Positions 8,927-17,413 of a stretch of DNA of 64,000 nucleotides are shown here, piece by piece. The notes under the pieces were generated by a model that saw only the letters and a program-made list of their open reading frames with translations, was not told the origin of the DNA and did not search any database. Position numbers and translations under genes: made by a program. Location of the stretch: NCBI RefSeq assembly GCF_036010505.1, contig NZ_CP108569.1, forward strand, positions 3,168,501 to 3,232,500, written 5' to 3'. The stretch's first letter is position 1, and each line of letters opens with the position of its first letter. This DNA is from Streptomyces sp. NBC_01197. GTDB lineage: Bacteria; Actinomycetota; Actinomycetes; Streptomycetales; Streptomycetaceae.

Positions 8927-10345
8927 GTGGCCGGGAGCAGTGACCGCGGAGCCGACGGCGACCGCGCCCCGCGCCCGGCCGGGCCGGCGACCGGGGCCAG
9001 CCCTTACCGGAAGGAGCGGAAGGAACCAGGGCCTGCTGCCCGGCGGGGCGGCGGGCTGCTCGGCCGGGCGCGGGTGCTCGCCGTCACGGCGCCGCCCGGC
9101 CCCTTCCGCCCCGCCTTCTGGCGCAGTCCGCTCCGCGGACCGTGGCTGACGGCGGTCCTCGGCCTGGTCCTGCTGTGCGGCATCACGGTCCTGTTCATCA
9201 CCGGACTGCTGTCGTACGCCGCCTACAACCCGGGGCTGGGGGCGCTCAACGACAAGACGCCCGGCAAGGGGCTGCTGGGCTTCTACCTGTTCACCTGGCC
9301 CACCCACCCCTACTGGCTCTACCGCCTCACCCAGGGCGTACACGTCACACTCGGGATCGTCCTCATCCCGGTGGTGCTCGCCAAACTCTGGTCGGTCGTC
9401 CCGAAGCTCTTCGCCTGGCCGCCCGCGCTCAGCCCCGCGCAAGCCCTGGAGCGCCTCTCGCTGATCCTGCTGGTCGGCGGGGTCCTCTTCGAGTTCGTCA
9501 CCGGCGTGCTCAACATCCAGCTCGACTACGTCTTCCCCGGCTCCTTCTACACCCTGCACTTCTACGGCGCCTGGGTGTTCATGGCCGCCTTCGCGGCCCA
9601 CGCCGTGCTACGGCTGGGGCGGATGTGGCGGGCGGTGCGCTCCCGCACCCTGCGTTCGGTGCTGGCCACCGACGCCGCGCACACCGAACCGGAGCCGCCC
9701 GATCCGTACGGCCTTGTCGCTGCCGCGCCCGCCCGCCCGACCATGAGCAGGCGGGGCGCGCTCGGACTGGTGGGCGCCGGATCGCTGGCCCTGCTCGTAG
9801 TGACCGCGGGGCAGAGCATCGGAGGCTCCCTGCGCCGCACCGCTCTGCTCGCCCCGCACAACCGCGACCCCCTGCCGGGCCCGAACGGCTTCCAGATCAA
9901 CAAGAGCGCGAGCGCCGTAGGCATCAGGGCGTCCGACATCGGTCCCGGCTGGCGCCTGGAGATCTTCGGGACACGGAAACTCACCTTCACCCGCGCGCAG
10001 TTGCTCGCCATGGAACAGCACACGGCCCAGCTGCCGATCGCCTGCGTGGAGGGCTGGTCCACCGACGACCAGAGCTGGTCGGGGCTACGCCTCTCCGACC
10101 TCGCCGCCCTCGCCGGCGCGCCGCATGCCACCAGCGTCCTGGTCGAATCCGTACAGCTCCGGGGCGCCTTCAGCAAGGTGCTCCTGGCGGGCAATCAGAT
10201 CAGCAACCCACTCTCACTGCTCGCCCTGCATGTCAACGGAGCACCGCTCTCCACCGACCACGGCTACCCCGCCCGGATCATCGTTCCCGCCAACCCCGGC
10301 GTGAACAACACCAAATGGGTCCGCCGCCTCACCTTCCGGACGTGA
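8927..10345 (+). CDS. Membrane-anchored molybdopterin-dependent oxidoreductase (sulfite oxidase/YedY-like)
   Basis: About 472 aa. The N-terminal half has four to five membrane segments with spaced His residues (TWPTHPYWLY, GVHVTLG, LHFYGAWVF), resembling a cytochrome b561-type haem domain. After a second hydrophobic segment (about 295-315) comes the Mo-pterin domain, with the molybdenum-ligand Cys in PIACVEGWSTDDQSWSG. The C-terminus RIIVPANPGVNNTKWVRRL fits the sulfite-oxidase fold. GTG 8927 has AGGTGG upstream; 8918 is also possible. The fusion suggests electron exchange between the quinone pool and an extracytoplasmic Mo site (inference). It is followed 2 nt later by a small membrane protein. 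Confidence 0.82.
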   Translation: MAGSSDRGADGDRAPRPAGPATGASPYRKERKEPGPAARRGGGLLGRARVLAVTAPPGPFRPAFWRSPLRGPWLTAVLGLVLLCGITVLFITGLLSYAAYNPGLGALNDKTPGKGLLGFYLFTWPTHPYWLYRLTQGVHVTLGIVLIPVVLAKLWSVVPKLFAWPPALSPAQALERLSLILLVGGVLFEFVTGVLNIQLDYVFPGSFYTLHFYGAWVFMAAFAAHAVLRLGRMWRAVRSRTLRSVLATDAAHTEPEPPDPYGLVAAAPARPTMSRRGALGLVGAGSLALLVVTAGQSIGGSLRRTALLAPHNRDPLPGPNGFQINKSASAVGIRASDIGPGWRLEIFGTRKLTFTRAQLLAMEQHTAQLPIACVEGWSTDDQSWSGLRLSDLAALAGAPHATSVLVESVQLRGAFSKVLLAGNQISNPLSLLALHVNGAPLSTDHGYPARIIVPANPGVNNTKWVRRLTFRT

Positions 10346-10347
10346 CC

Positions 10348-10866
10348 ATGAGCCTCTTCTCACGCCGCTACGGCGCCCACCCCGTCCATCTGCTCGTCAT
10401 GGCCTGCTGTTTCACGGTCGCCGGGTACGCCGCGGTGCAGCTCCTCATGGGCCGTACCGTCGCCGTCGCCGTCTGGTTCATCGGTGCCGCGCTCCTGCAC
10501 GATCTCGTCCTGGTGCCCCTCTACAGCGCTGCGGACCTCACCGCCCAGACCGCGCTCCCGCCGCGCAAGGATGGTAAAAGCAGTAAGGACCGTAAGGGCC
10601 GTTCGGCCGGGCGCCGCGGGCTCAACCATCTGCGTACCCCGGTGGTCCTGTCCCTGCTTCTGCTGCTGGTCTGGTTCCCGCTGATCCTGCGCAGGTCGGC
10701 CCCGTACCACCAGGACACCGGGCTCTCGGACAGCGTCTACCTCGACCGGTGGCTGCTGATCACCGCAGGACTGTTCGCCGCCTCCGCGCTCACCGCCCTG
10801 ATCAGCACGGCCCGTCGGCGGACTCGCCGCCGCCGGCCTCGGGTCTCCCGCACGGACGACGGCTGA
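10348..10866 (+). CDS. Small membrane protein cotranscribed with the Mo oxidoreductase
   Basis: 172 aa. Four hydrophobic segments are visible (about 12-30, 35-55, 95-112 and 135-155), with a basic Lys/Arg loop between the second and third. No catalytic motif was recognised. It starts 2 nt after the oxidoreductase stop, so it very probably belongs to the same transcript and may be a partner membrane subunit. Confidence 0.75.
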   Translation: MSLFSRRYGAHPVHLLVMACCFTVAGYAAVQLLMGRTVAVAVWFIGAALLHDLVLVPLYSAADLTAQTALPPRKDGKSSKDRKGRSAGRRGLNHLRTPVVLSLLLLLVWFPLILRRSAPYHQDTGLSDSVYLDRWLLITAGLFAASALTALISTARRRTRRRRPRVSRTDDG

Positions 10867-10869
10867 CAG

Positions 10870-11499
10870 CTAACGGCTCCAGTGCGGGTCCCGGCCGGTG
10901 AGAGCGAGGACTCGGTCGAACGCGGAGGCCCCGGCCGCCACCTGCACCGGCTCGCCGAAGACGCCCCCGGCGCGGGCCATCGGGGCCATGTCCGCGAGCG
11001 CGGGTGAGAGCTCGTCGACCACGGCCGGCTCGGGCACGAAGTCCTGACCGGTCGCGCGGGCCAGGTCCCAGGCGTGCACGGTCAGATCACCGAGCACCAT
11101 GTGGCCGACCGTCCTGGCCGGCAGGTTCATGGCGCCCGCCGTGCCGTCCTCCGCACCGGGCGCGGCCCACGCGGTGACAAGAGCCGCGGTCTCCTCACCG
11201 AACCTGCGCCGCCAGTCGCCCACCACGTACTCCGGCTCGGAACTGAAGTCCACGTCCTTACGGGCGGCCAGCGCCTGGAAGTTGACCAGGACGTGGATGA
11301 GGTGGTTGACCAGTGCGTGTACGTCGTACTCGGCGCACGGCGTACGGTCCGCGAGCTGGGCGTCCCCGATGCCCCGGACCACGGTGAGCGCCCGCGCGGC
11401 GGCGGCCGCGAGCAGATCGCTGATCGCCGGCGCACCCGGAGCCCCGGAGGCGGCCCCGCCTCCGTTGACGTTCTGGACCTCGTTCTCGTTCTCGTTCAT
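10870..11499 (-). CDS. TIGR03086 family metal-binding protein (DinB/mycothiol-dependent isomerase-like)
   Basis: 209 aa. It has the helical bundle typical of mycothiol-dependent maleylpyruvate isomerase N-domains: TPCAEYDVHALVNHLIH supplies one His ligand and LGDLTVHAWDLARATG another. The N-terminus MNENENEVQNVN is polar and comes from a CTCGTT-type micro-repeat. ATG 11499 is used because upstream codons lack coding character. It is divergent from the broken araC gene. The substrate is unknown. Confidence 0.8.
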   Translation of the reverse strand: MNENENEVQNVNGGGAASGAPGAPAISDLLAAAAARALTVVRGIGDAQLADRTPCAEYDVHALVNHLIHVLVNFQALAARKDVDFSSEPEYVVGDWRRRFGEETAALVTAWAAPGAEDGTAGAMNLPARTVGHMVLGDLTVHAWDLARATGQDFVPEPAVVDELSPALADMAPMARAGGVFGEPVQVAAGASAFDRVLALTGRDPHWSR

Positions 11500-11563
11500 G
11501 GTTCCGACGTTAGGCGCGGCCGGGCGGAGGCGTCTTGAAGAAACGCGACATACGATCACTCGC

Positions 11564-12400
11564 ATGTCAGGCCCGCCGCCCGGCCCGGCGCACGGCCCCC
11601 GGCGCGATACCAGGGGCATCGTCGACGCCCCCGAGCTGTTCGCACGCGTCCGGTTCCGCCGCCGCGCACCGGCGCCCGCGCTCCGTCCGTATCTGGAGCA
11701 CTACTGGCTCATCGACTGGGACCTGGCCGAACCGCATGTCTCCCATGTCGTGCCGCACCCTTCGGTGAACATCGTCTTCCAGCACTTCGGCGGCGCGCCC
11801 GCGTTCGGCGAGGTCGCGGGTGTCGGGCTCGGCCTGTTCACCCAGACGCTGGCCGGGGTGGGCGCGGTGTGCGGCATCCAGTTCCGGCCCGGCGGATTCC
11901 GTCCCTTCGTACCGGACCGTCCGGTGGCGGAGTGGACCGGACGCCGTGTCCCGCTGCCCGAGGTCCTCCCTGATTCCGGCGCCTGGCCGGCGGACGTCCT
12001 CACGCCGCCCGACGAGGACGCACGGGTGGCCGCGCTGGACCGCTTCCTGCTGTCGCTGGCTCCCCGGCCCGACCCGCAGGCGAGCCGGGCGATGGCCCTG
12101 GTGGACCGGGTGCGGGCGGACCGTACGATGCGCCGGGTCGAGGAACTGGCCGCCGGGGAAGGCGTATCGGCGCGGTCCCTGCAACGGCTCTTCGCCTCGT
12201 ACGTCGGCGTGAGCCCCAAGTGGGTGATCCTGCGCTAACGCATCCACGAGGCCCTGGAACGCGCGGAGACGGACACGGCGGTCGACTGGGCGGCGCTCGC
12301 CGGCGAACTGGGCTACAGCGACCAGGCGCACCTCACGCGCGACTTCACCGCGACGATCGGCGTGCCCCCGGCTGCGTACGGCGTCTCGCCCCAGTCGTAG
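11564..12400 (+). pseudogene. AraC family regulator interrupted by an in-frame TAA
   Basis: The frame starts at ATG 11564 and encodes an N-terminal AraC-associated domain (about 1-130). The first helix-turn-helix (VEELAAGEGVSARSLQRLF) follows, then WVILR and TAA at 12236-12238. The same frame continues without loss (RIHEALERAE, ELGYSDQAHLTRDF) to TAG 12398-12400, which is the normal second HTH and AraC signature. Family members have Tyr at the stop position, so a single TAC to TAA change explains it. The truncated protein would lack the second HTH. A sequencing error is the main alternative. Confidence 0.85.
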
Positions 12401-12437
12401 CGGGGACGGAGTGCGGGTGGGCGGCCGGGGCGGAGCT

Positions 12438-12459
12438 CCCGGGAGCAGGCGCTCCCGGG
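12438..12459. terminator. Hairpin between araC remnant and secreted-protein gene
   Basis: A 9-bp perfect stem (CCCGGGAGC/GCTCCCGGG) with loop AGGC sits between two convergent genes and could serve both. No U-tract is evident, as is usual in Streptomyces. Confidence 0.5.
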
Positions 12460-12470
12460 AACCGGCCATC

Positions 12471-12542
12471 GGCTGCTGAGCTGCTGAGTCGGACTCAGCT
12501 GCTGAGTGGGATCAGCCGCTGAGTCAAATTCAGCTGCTGAGG
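12471..12542. repeat. Short imperfect tandem repeats of a CAGCTGCTGAGT unit
   Basis: About four degenerate copies of a 12-16 nt unit containing GCTGCTGAG lie downstream of, and run into, the 3' end of the small secreted-protein gene. One pair forms GCTGAGT-CGG-ACTCAGC, a 7-bp hairpin. Confidence 0.6.
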
Positions 12543-12790
12543 AGTTCGTTGCCCGCCTTCAGGGCGTCGCTACCGGCCTTCGCCGCTCCCTTCACGGCGT
12601 GCACCTTCTTGCCGACGTTGTTCCCGACGACACTCTTGGCGATGGGCTTTGCCTGCTCGCCGACGGCGGCCGTGGTCTGGGCCGTGTCGCTGAGCGTGCC
12701 CCCGAGGCTGCTGGCCTGGGCGGCGGGTGCGAAGGCGGCGAGGAGGGCGGATCCGGCGGCTGCGGTGGTGAGAATTCGACGTACGTTCAT
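12530..12790 (-). CDS. Small secreted protein (86 aa)
   Basis: It begins MNVRRILTTAAAG with a hydrophobic core and an Ala-x-Ala cleavage site (PAAQA) near residue 26. The mature part of about 60 residues is Ala/Gly/Lys rich and ends in LKAGNELLSS. No cysteines are present and no known domain was recognised. The reading frame is open far upstream to 13669, but the signal peptide fixes the start at 12790. Likely cell-envelope or extracellular; function unknown. Confidence 0.72.
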   Translation of the reverse strand: MNVRRILTTAAAGSALLAAFAPAAQASSLGGTLSDTAQTTAAVGEQAKPIAKSVVGNNVGKKVHAVKGAAKAGSDALKAGNELLSS

Positions 12791-12991
12791 GGTCGGGGTA
12801 ACGCACGGAGGCGCCCGAAGGCACGCCCCCGTCAGCGGATCGGCCCCGAGTGGCCACCGAACCCACTCGCACGGGGTGAGTTCACAGGGGCTACCGGACG
12901 GTCGGCTGACCCTGCCGAAGCACGCCCCACCACTCCCCCGACACAGCAGAAATCTCTGGCCCGGCCCCCGGCCCGATGACATCCTGGCAGC

Positions 12992-13738
12992 GTGAACGGA
13001 CCGGAGATCCACCTCGAAGTCGCCCCTGAACTGCGACTCTTCCTCCCATCGGAACGCCGCCAGGGACGTACGACCCTGGTCACCGACGGCTCGTCCTCGC
13101 TCGGCCACGTCGTCGAGTCGGCCGGCATCCCGCTCACCGAGGCCGGCCGGCTGGCCGTGGACGGCCGGACCGTACCGTCCTCGCACATCCCGCGCGCGGG
13201 CGAGATCATCGAGGTGCACGCGGTGGAGCGCCCCCAACAGGTTCCCGGCGCCCCGCTCCGCTTCCTGCTGGACGTCCATCTCGGCACGCTGGCACGGCGG
13301 TTGCGGCTGCTCGGCGTGGACACCGCGTACTTCAGCGAGGACATCGGGGACCCGGCCCTCGCCACGTACTCGGCGCAGCACCGGCGCGTCCTGCTCTCCC
13401 GGGACCGGGGCCTGCTGCGACGGCGCGAGCTCTGGGCCGGGGCGTACGTCTACAGCGACCAGCCCGACGAACAACTCCGCGACGTACTGGGCAGGTTCGC
13501 CCCCGACCTCGCGCCCTGGACCCGGTGCAGCGCCTGCAACGGCGAGCTGGCCCCTGCCACCAAGGAGAGCGTGCGCGAGCGGATCGAGGGCGGCACCGAG
13601 CGCTCCCACGACGTCTTCGCCCAGTGCCTCGTGTGCCGGCGGGTGTACTGGCGCGGGGCGCACCACCACCGCCTTGAGGCCATCGTGGCCGACGCGCTGC
13701 GCGAGTTCAGCCCGGCGCCCCGCTCCGCGGACGGCTGA
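12992..13738 (+). CDS. Mut7-C RNase-like domain protein with N-terminal ubiquitin-fold domain
   Basis: 248 aa. Residues 1-80 look like the Mut7-C ubiquitin/ThiS-like fold (IHLEVAPELRLFL...GEIIEVHAVE). Residues 88-160 are the PIN-like Mut7-C core (FLLDVHLGTLARRLRLLGVD, LLSRDRGLL). A zinc ribbon follows with Cys pairs in RCSACNGEL and CLVCRRVYWRGAHH. The family is predicted to cleave RNA; no activity is shown here. GTG 12992 starts directly at the conserved domain. Confidence 0.85.
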   Translation: MNGPEIHLEVAPELRLFLPSERRQGRTTLVTDGSSSLGHVVESAGIPLTEAGRLAVDGRTVPSSHIPRAGEIIEVHAVERPQQVPGAPLRFLLDVHLGTLARRLRLLGVDTAYFSEDIGDPALATYSAQHRRVLLSRDRGLLRRRELWAGAYVYSDQPDEQLRDVLGRFAPDLAPWTRCSACNGELAPATKESVRERIEGGTERSHDVFAQCLVCRRVYWRGAHHHRLEAIVADALREFSPAPRSADG

Positions 13739-13840
13739 TCCGCAGCACGCTCACCACCTCCGCTCACCACCCCGCTCAATCACCCCGCTCAACCGCCCCA
13801 CCAGCAACAGCCCCGCAGGAAGACCTGCCAGGCTGGCCCC

Positions 13841-14176
13841 ATGCTGATCCTCCGCTCAGTCGCCCTGTTCGTCGTCGCCGCCTTCTTCGAGATCGGCGGC
13901 GCCTGGCTCATCTGGCAGGGCGTACGGGACAGCAGGGGCTGGATCTGGATCGGCAGCGGCGTCATCGCGCTCGGCATCTACGGCTTCGTCGCGACCCTCC
14001 AGCCCGAGGGCCAGTTCGGCAGGATCCTCGCCGCGTACGGGGGGATCTTCGTCGCCGGGTCGATCGTCTGGGGCATGGTCGCCGACGGCTACCGCCCGGA
14101 CCGCTGGGACGTGACGGGCGCACTGATCTGCCTGGCCGGGATGGCCGTGATCATGTACGCACCACGTGGCCGCTGA
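13841..14176 (+). CDS. YnfA family (UPF0060) small membrane protein
   Basis: 111 aa with four membrane segments. [14 protein letters not shown] in helix 1 and [14 protein letters not shown] in helix 3 are family hallmarks. YnfA proteins resemble SMR drug exporters in size and topology. It stands alone between the Mut7-C gene and an SDR gene. Confidence 0.9.
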   Translation: MLILRSVALFVVAAFFEIGGAWLIWQGVRDSRGWIWIGSGVIALGIYGFVATLQPEGQFGRILAAYGGIFVAGSIVWGMVADGYRPDRWDVTGALICLAGMAVIMYAPRGR

Positions 14177-14250
14177 CCGGGCATATCCTGGCAGCGCGTC
14201 CCGCACCGACCACCCCGGCCGCACCCACCGCCCTCCCGAGGAGCCTCGCC

Positions 14251-15015
14251 ATGACCGCCGCCACCAACCGCATCGCCGTCGTCACCGGAGCGAGCAGCGG
14301 CATCGGCGCAGCCACCGCACGGCAGCTCGCCGCAGCCGGCTACCGGGTCGTGCTCACCGCGCGCCGCAAGGACCGGATCGAGGCCGTGGCGGCGGAGATC
14401 AACGCGGCGGGCCACCAGGCCACGGCGTACGCCCTGGACGTCACCGACCGCCCGGCCGTCGAGGAATTCGCCACCGTGTTCCCCACCATCGGCGTCCTGG
14501 TCAACAACGCGGGCGGCGCACTCGGCGCGGACCCGGTGGCCACCGGCGACCCGGCGGACTGGCGACAGATGTACGAGACCAACGTCATCGGCACGCTCAA
14601 CCTCACCCAGACCCTGCTCCCCGCCCTGATCGCGAGCGGCGACGGCACGGTCGTGATCGTCTCGTCCACGGCGGGCCACGGGGCGTACGAGGGCGGTGGC
14701 GGTTACGTGGCCGCCAAGAACGGCGCCCGGGTGCTCGCCGAGACGCTCCGCCTGGAGATCGTGGGCCAGCCGGTACGGGTGATCGAGATCGCCCCCGGCA
14801 TGGTCAGGACCGAGGAGTTCGCCACGACCCGCTTCGGCGGCGACGAGGAGAAGGCCGCCAAGGTCTACGCGGGCGTGGCGGAGCCGCTGCTGGCGGACGA
14901 CGTGGCCGAGACCATCACCTGGGCGGTGACCCGCCCCAGCCACGTCAACATCGACCTCCTGGTGGTCCGCCCGCGCGCCCAGGCGTCCAACACCAAGGTG
15001 CACAGGGAGCTGTGA
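14251..15015 (+). CDS. SDR family NAD(P)-dependent oxidoreductase
   Basis: 254 aa classical short-chain dehydrogenase. The cofactor motif TGASSGIG is at residues 13-20, NNAG at about 88, a catalytic Ser in VIVSSTAGHGAY, and Y-x3-K as GYVAAKNG at about 151-155. The Arg in LTARRKDR suggests NADP preference. GAGGAG lies upstream of ATG 14251. The substrate is unknown. The gene converges on rtcB. Confidence 0.9.
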   Translation: MTAATNRIAVVTGASSGIGAATARQLAAAGYRVVLTARRKDRIEAVAAEINAAGHQATAYALDVTDRPAVEEFATVFPTIGVLVNNAGGALGADPVATGDPADWRQMYETNVIGTLNLTQTLLPALIASGDGTVVIVSSTAGHGAYEGGGGYVAAKNGARVLAETLRLEIVGQPVRVIEIAPGMVRTEEFATTRFGGDEEKAAKVYAGVAEPLLADDVAETITWAVTRPSHVNIDLLVVRPRAQASNTKVHREL

Positions 15016-15037
15016 CCCAGCCTGTCCCGGCTGCGGG

Positions 15038-16231
15038 TCAGCCCTTCACACACACGACCTGCTTGAGCTTGGCCACGACCTCGACCAGGTCGCGCTGCCG
15101 GTCGATGACCTGCTCGATCGGCTTGTACGCGCCAGGGATCTCGTCCACGACACCGGAGTCCTTCCGGCACTCCACCCCCTGCGTCTGCTCCTCCAGGTCC
15201 CGCGTGGTGAAGCGGCGCTTCGCGGCGTTCCGGCTCATCTTCCGCCCGGCGCCGTGCGAGGCGGAGTTGAAGGCCTTCTCGTTACCGAGGCCCTTCACGA
15301 TGTACGAACCCGTGCCCATCGAACCGGGGATGATCCCGTAGTCACCGGATCCGGCGCGGATGGCGCCCTTCCTGGTGACCAGCAGGTCCATGCCCTCGTA
15401 CCGCTCCTCGGACACGTAGTTGTGGTGGCAGCTGATGACCGGCTCGAAGGTCACCCGGGCCTTCTTGAACTCCTTCCGGACCACGTCCTGGAAGAGGCTC
15501 ATCATGATGGCCCGGTTGTACTTCGCGTACTCCTGCGCCCAGAACAGGTCGTTCCGGTACGCCCCCATCTGCGGGGTGCCGGCGATGAACACTGCCAGGT
15601 CGCGGTCCACCAGGCCCTGGTTGTGCGGGAGTTTCTGTGCGACGCCGATGTGGTGGTCGGCCAGCTCCTTGCCGATGTTCCGGGAGCCCGAGTGCAACAT
15701 TAGCCAGACCGAATCTGACTCATCGAGACAGAATTCGATGAAGTGGTTTCCCGAGCCGAGCGAACCCATCTGCTTCACAGCCCGGTCCTGACGGAATTTG
15801 ACCGCTCCGGCGACCCCGTCGAACCGTGTCCAGAAGTCGTCCCAGCCCGCCACCGGGAAGCCGTGCAGCCGTCCCGGCTCCACCGGGTCGTCGTGCATCC
15901 CCCGGCCCACCGGAATGGCCTGTTCGATCTTGGAGCGCAGCCGCGACAGATCGCCCGGCAGATCGTTCGCCGTCAGTGACGTCCTCACCGCCGACATTCC
16001 GCAGCCGATGTCCACACCGACCGCCGCCGGGCAGACCGCCCCGTGCATCGCGATCACCGAGCCGACCGTCGCGCCCTTGCCGTAGTGCACGTCCGGCATG
16101 ACGGCGAGGCCCTTGATCCAGGGCAGTGTGGCGACGTTCCGCAGCTGCTGCATCGCGCCGTCCTCGACCGACGCCGGGTCGGCCCACATCCGGATGGGGA
16201 CCTTCGCACCCGGAACCTCTACATACGACAT
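15038..16231 (-). CDS. rtcB: RtcB family RNA ligase
   Basis: 397 aa. RtcB joins 2',3'-cyclic phosphate (or 3'-phosphate) and 5'-OH RNA ends using GTP and manganese. Key motifs are present: HYGKGATVGSV, DIGCGMSAV with metal-binding Asp/Cys, GSLGSGNHFIEF, HSGSRNIGKEL, and ASHGAGRKMSR near residue 340, whose His is the guanylylated residue. No rtcA or archease gene is adjacent. ATG 16231 begins the conserved N-terminus; the frame is open to 16333. Confidence 0.92.
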   Translation of the reverse strand: MSYVEVPGAKVPIRMWADPASVEDGAMQQLRNVATLPWIKGLAVMPDVHYGKGATVGSVIAMHGAVCPAAVGVDIGCGMSAVRTSLTANDLPGDLSRLRSKIEQAIPVGRGMHDDPVEPGRLHGFPVAGWDDFWTRFDGVAGAVKFRQDRAVKQMGSLGSGNHFIEFCLDESDSVWLMLHSGSRNIGKELADHHIGVAQKLPHNQGLVDRDLAVFIAGTPQMGAYRNDLFWAQEYAKYNRAIMMSLFQDVVRKEFKKARVTFEPVISCHHNYVSEERYEGMDLLVTRKGAIRAGSGDYGIIPGSMGTGSYIVKGLGNEKAFNSASHGAGRKMSRNAAKRRFTTRDLEEQTQGVECRKDSGVVDEIPGAYKPIEQVIDRQRDLVEVVAKLKQVVCVKG

Positions 16232-16393
16232 AACTCCTCGATTCCCCCGAACAACATGAAAGAGAAAAATACGCATCAAGATCCGCGAAAACGACAGCGG
16301 ACCGGCGTGTACACCAGTGCGTGCGATAGACATTGTGTCCGGTCACCGTCAGCAGGCGGTATCCGTTTTCCGTTCCGAAGGGAGCCTCGGACA

Positions 16394-17284
16394 GTGCAGC
16401 GAAGGGCTTACGTTCCCGGCTTGGTGCTGCTCGCAGCGCTCGTCACCGGCTGCACGGCCGGTTCCGGGGCCGATGGTTCCGGAGCCGACGCGAAGCCCGG
16501 CGAGACCACTCCCGCCGCGGCGCCCGGCAAGTACTCCACCCTGCCCGAACCCTGCCGCGCCGCCGACCAGGGCGTGCTGAAGGACATGTTCCCGGAGATG
16601 GCCGACCTGCCGAAGGACCAGCAGGAGAAGGCATACGCGGGCACACCCGAGGCGACCTTCGACACCGACCGCCAGGTGGGCTGCCGGTGGCAGGCCGACG
16701 CGCCCGCCGATGCCCACCGGCTGCGTATCTCGATGGAACGCGTCGTGAGTTACGACACGACCGTCAGCGACGACGACCAGGCCAAGACCCTGTACGAGCA
16801 GAAGCTCGCCGCCGCCGGCATCCCGGCGGACGGCTCCTCCACCGCGAGCCCGTCCACCGGCGCGGATGGCGGTACGCACACCGGCGCGGACGGCGGTACG
16901 GACGCCGACGCGGACAGTGACACGCAGGGCGGCACGCCCGCCGCCGGAAAGACCGGGCAGAACGGCGGGCAGAAGAGCGGACACGACAGCACGCCGGACG
17001 CCACAGGCAGTGGGCGGAGCGACGACGGGCAGCCGGCGGACGGCCTCCAGTCGCGGGCCCTCAGCGGCCTGGGCAGCGCCGCCTTCCTCGCCGACATCCC
17101 GGCCAGGGCCGGTGCGGCATCCCCGCAGCACACGGTCCGGGTGGTCTTCCGCGCGTCGAACGTCCTCGTCACCGTGGAGTACAGCGAGGAGCCCGCAGAG
17201 GCGGGCACTCCCCCCGACACCAAGAGCCTGCAGGACAGGACGCGGGCCATGGCCGGCAAACTCGCCGACCAGATCAGTGAGTAA
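16394..17284 (+). CDS. DUF3558-like lipoprotein with acidic repeat linker
   Basis: 296 aa from GTG 16394. The signal peptide ends in the lipobox VTGC. A low-complexity Gly/Ala/Asp linker follows, then LPEPCRAADQGVLKDMFPE, which matches the start of DUF3558 domains, with a second Cys in VGCRWQ. A second linker (about 155-215) contains three imperfect GTDADGG-like copies and splits the domain from its last part. It is followed by a paralogue (17414-18124). Surface-exposed; function unknown. Confidence 0.78.
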   Translation: MQRRAYVPGLVLLAALVTGCTAGSGADGSGADAKPGETTPAAAPGKYSTLPEPCRAADQGVLKDMFPEMADLPKDQQEKAYAGTPEATFDTDRQVGCRWQADAPADAHRLRISMERVVSYDTTVSDDDQAKTLYEQKLAAAGIPADGSSTASPSTGADGGTHTGADGGTDADADSDTQGGTPAAGKTGQNGGQKSGHDSTPDATGSGRSDDGQPADGLQSRALSGLGSAAFLADIPARAGAASPQHTVRVVFRASNVLVTVEYSEEPAEAGTPPDTKSLQDRTRAMAGKLADQISE

Positions 17285-17330
17285 TCCGCCGGCCGGCGCC
17301 CCCGGCGTACCGTGGCGGCCCGGACCGTGC

Positions 17331-17400
17331 GACATATACGTCACGTACGTGCCGTACAACACATACGACCCGTACGACACACGCGAGCCGTACGAAACAT
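17331..17400. repeat. TACGAC-rich degenerate repeats before the second lipoprotein gene
   Basis: Six to eight imperfect copies of CGTACGAC/CATACGAC-type units fill the gap between the two lipoprotein genes. They probably reflect slippage or a regulator cluster; no clear promoter is seen within. Confidence 0.45.
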
Positions 17401-17413
17401 GAGTGAAGGAACC

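Noticed and set aside
6957..9149. 730-aa plus-strand frame
   Set aside because: Runs in another frame through the SulP transporter, whose helices and STAS domain are clear; composition is His/Arg/Gly-rich shadow.
11567..12469. 300-aa minus-strand frame opposite the araC remnant
   Set aside because: Plus-strand AraC motifs on both sides of the stop explain the region better.
13450..13779. Minus-strand frame opposite the Mut7-C gene
   Set aside because: Antisense to a zinc-ribbon coding region with clear Cys motifs.
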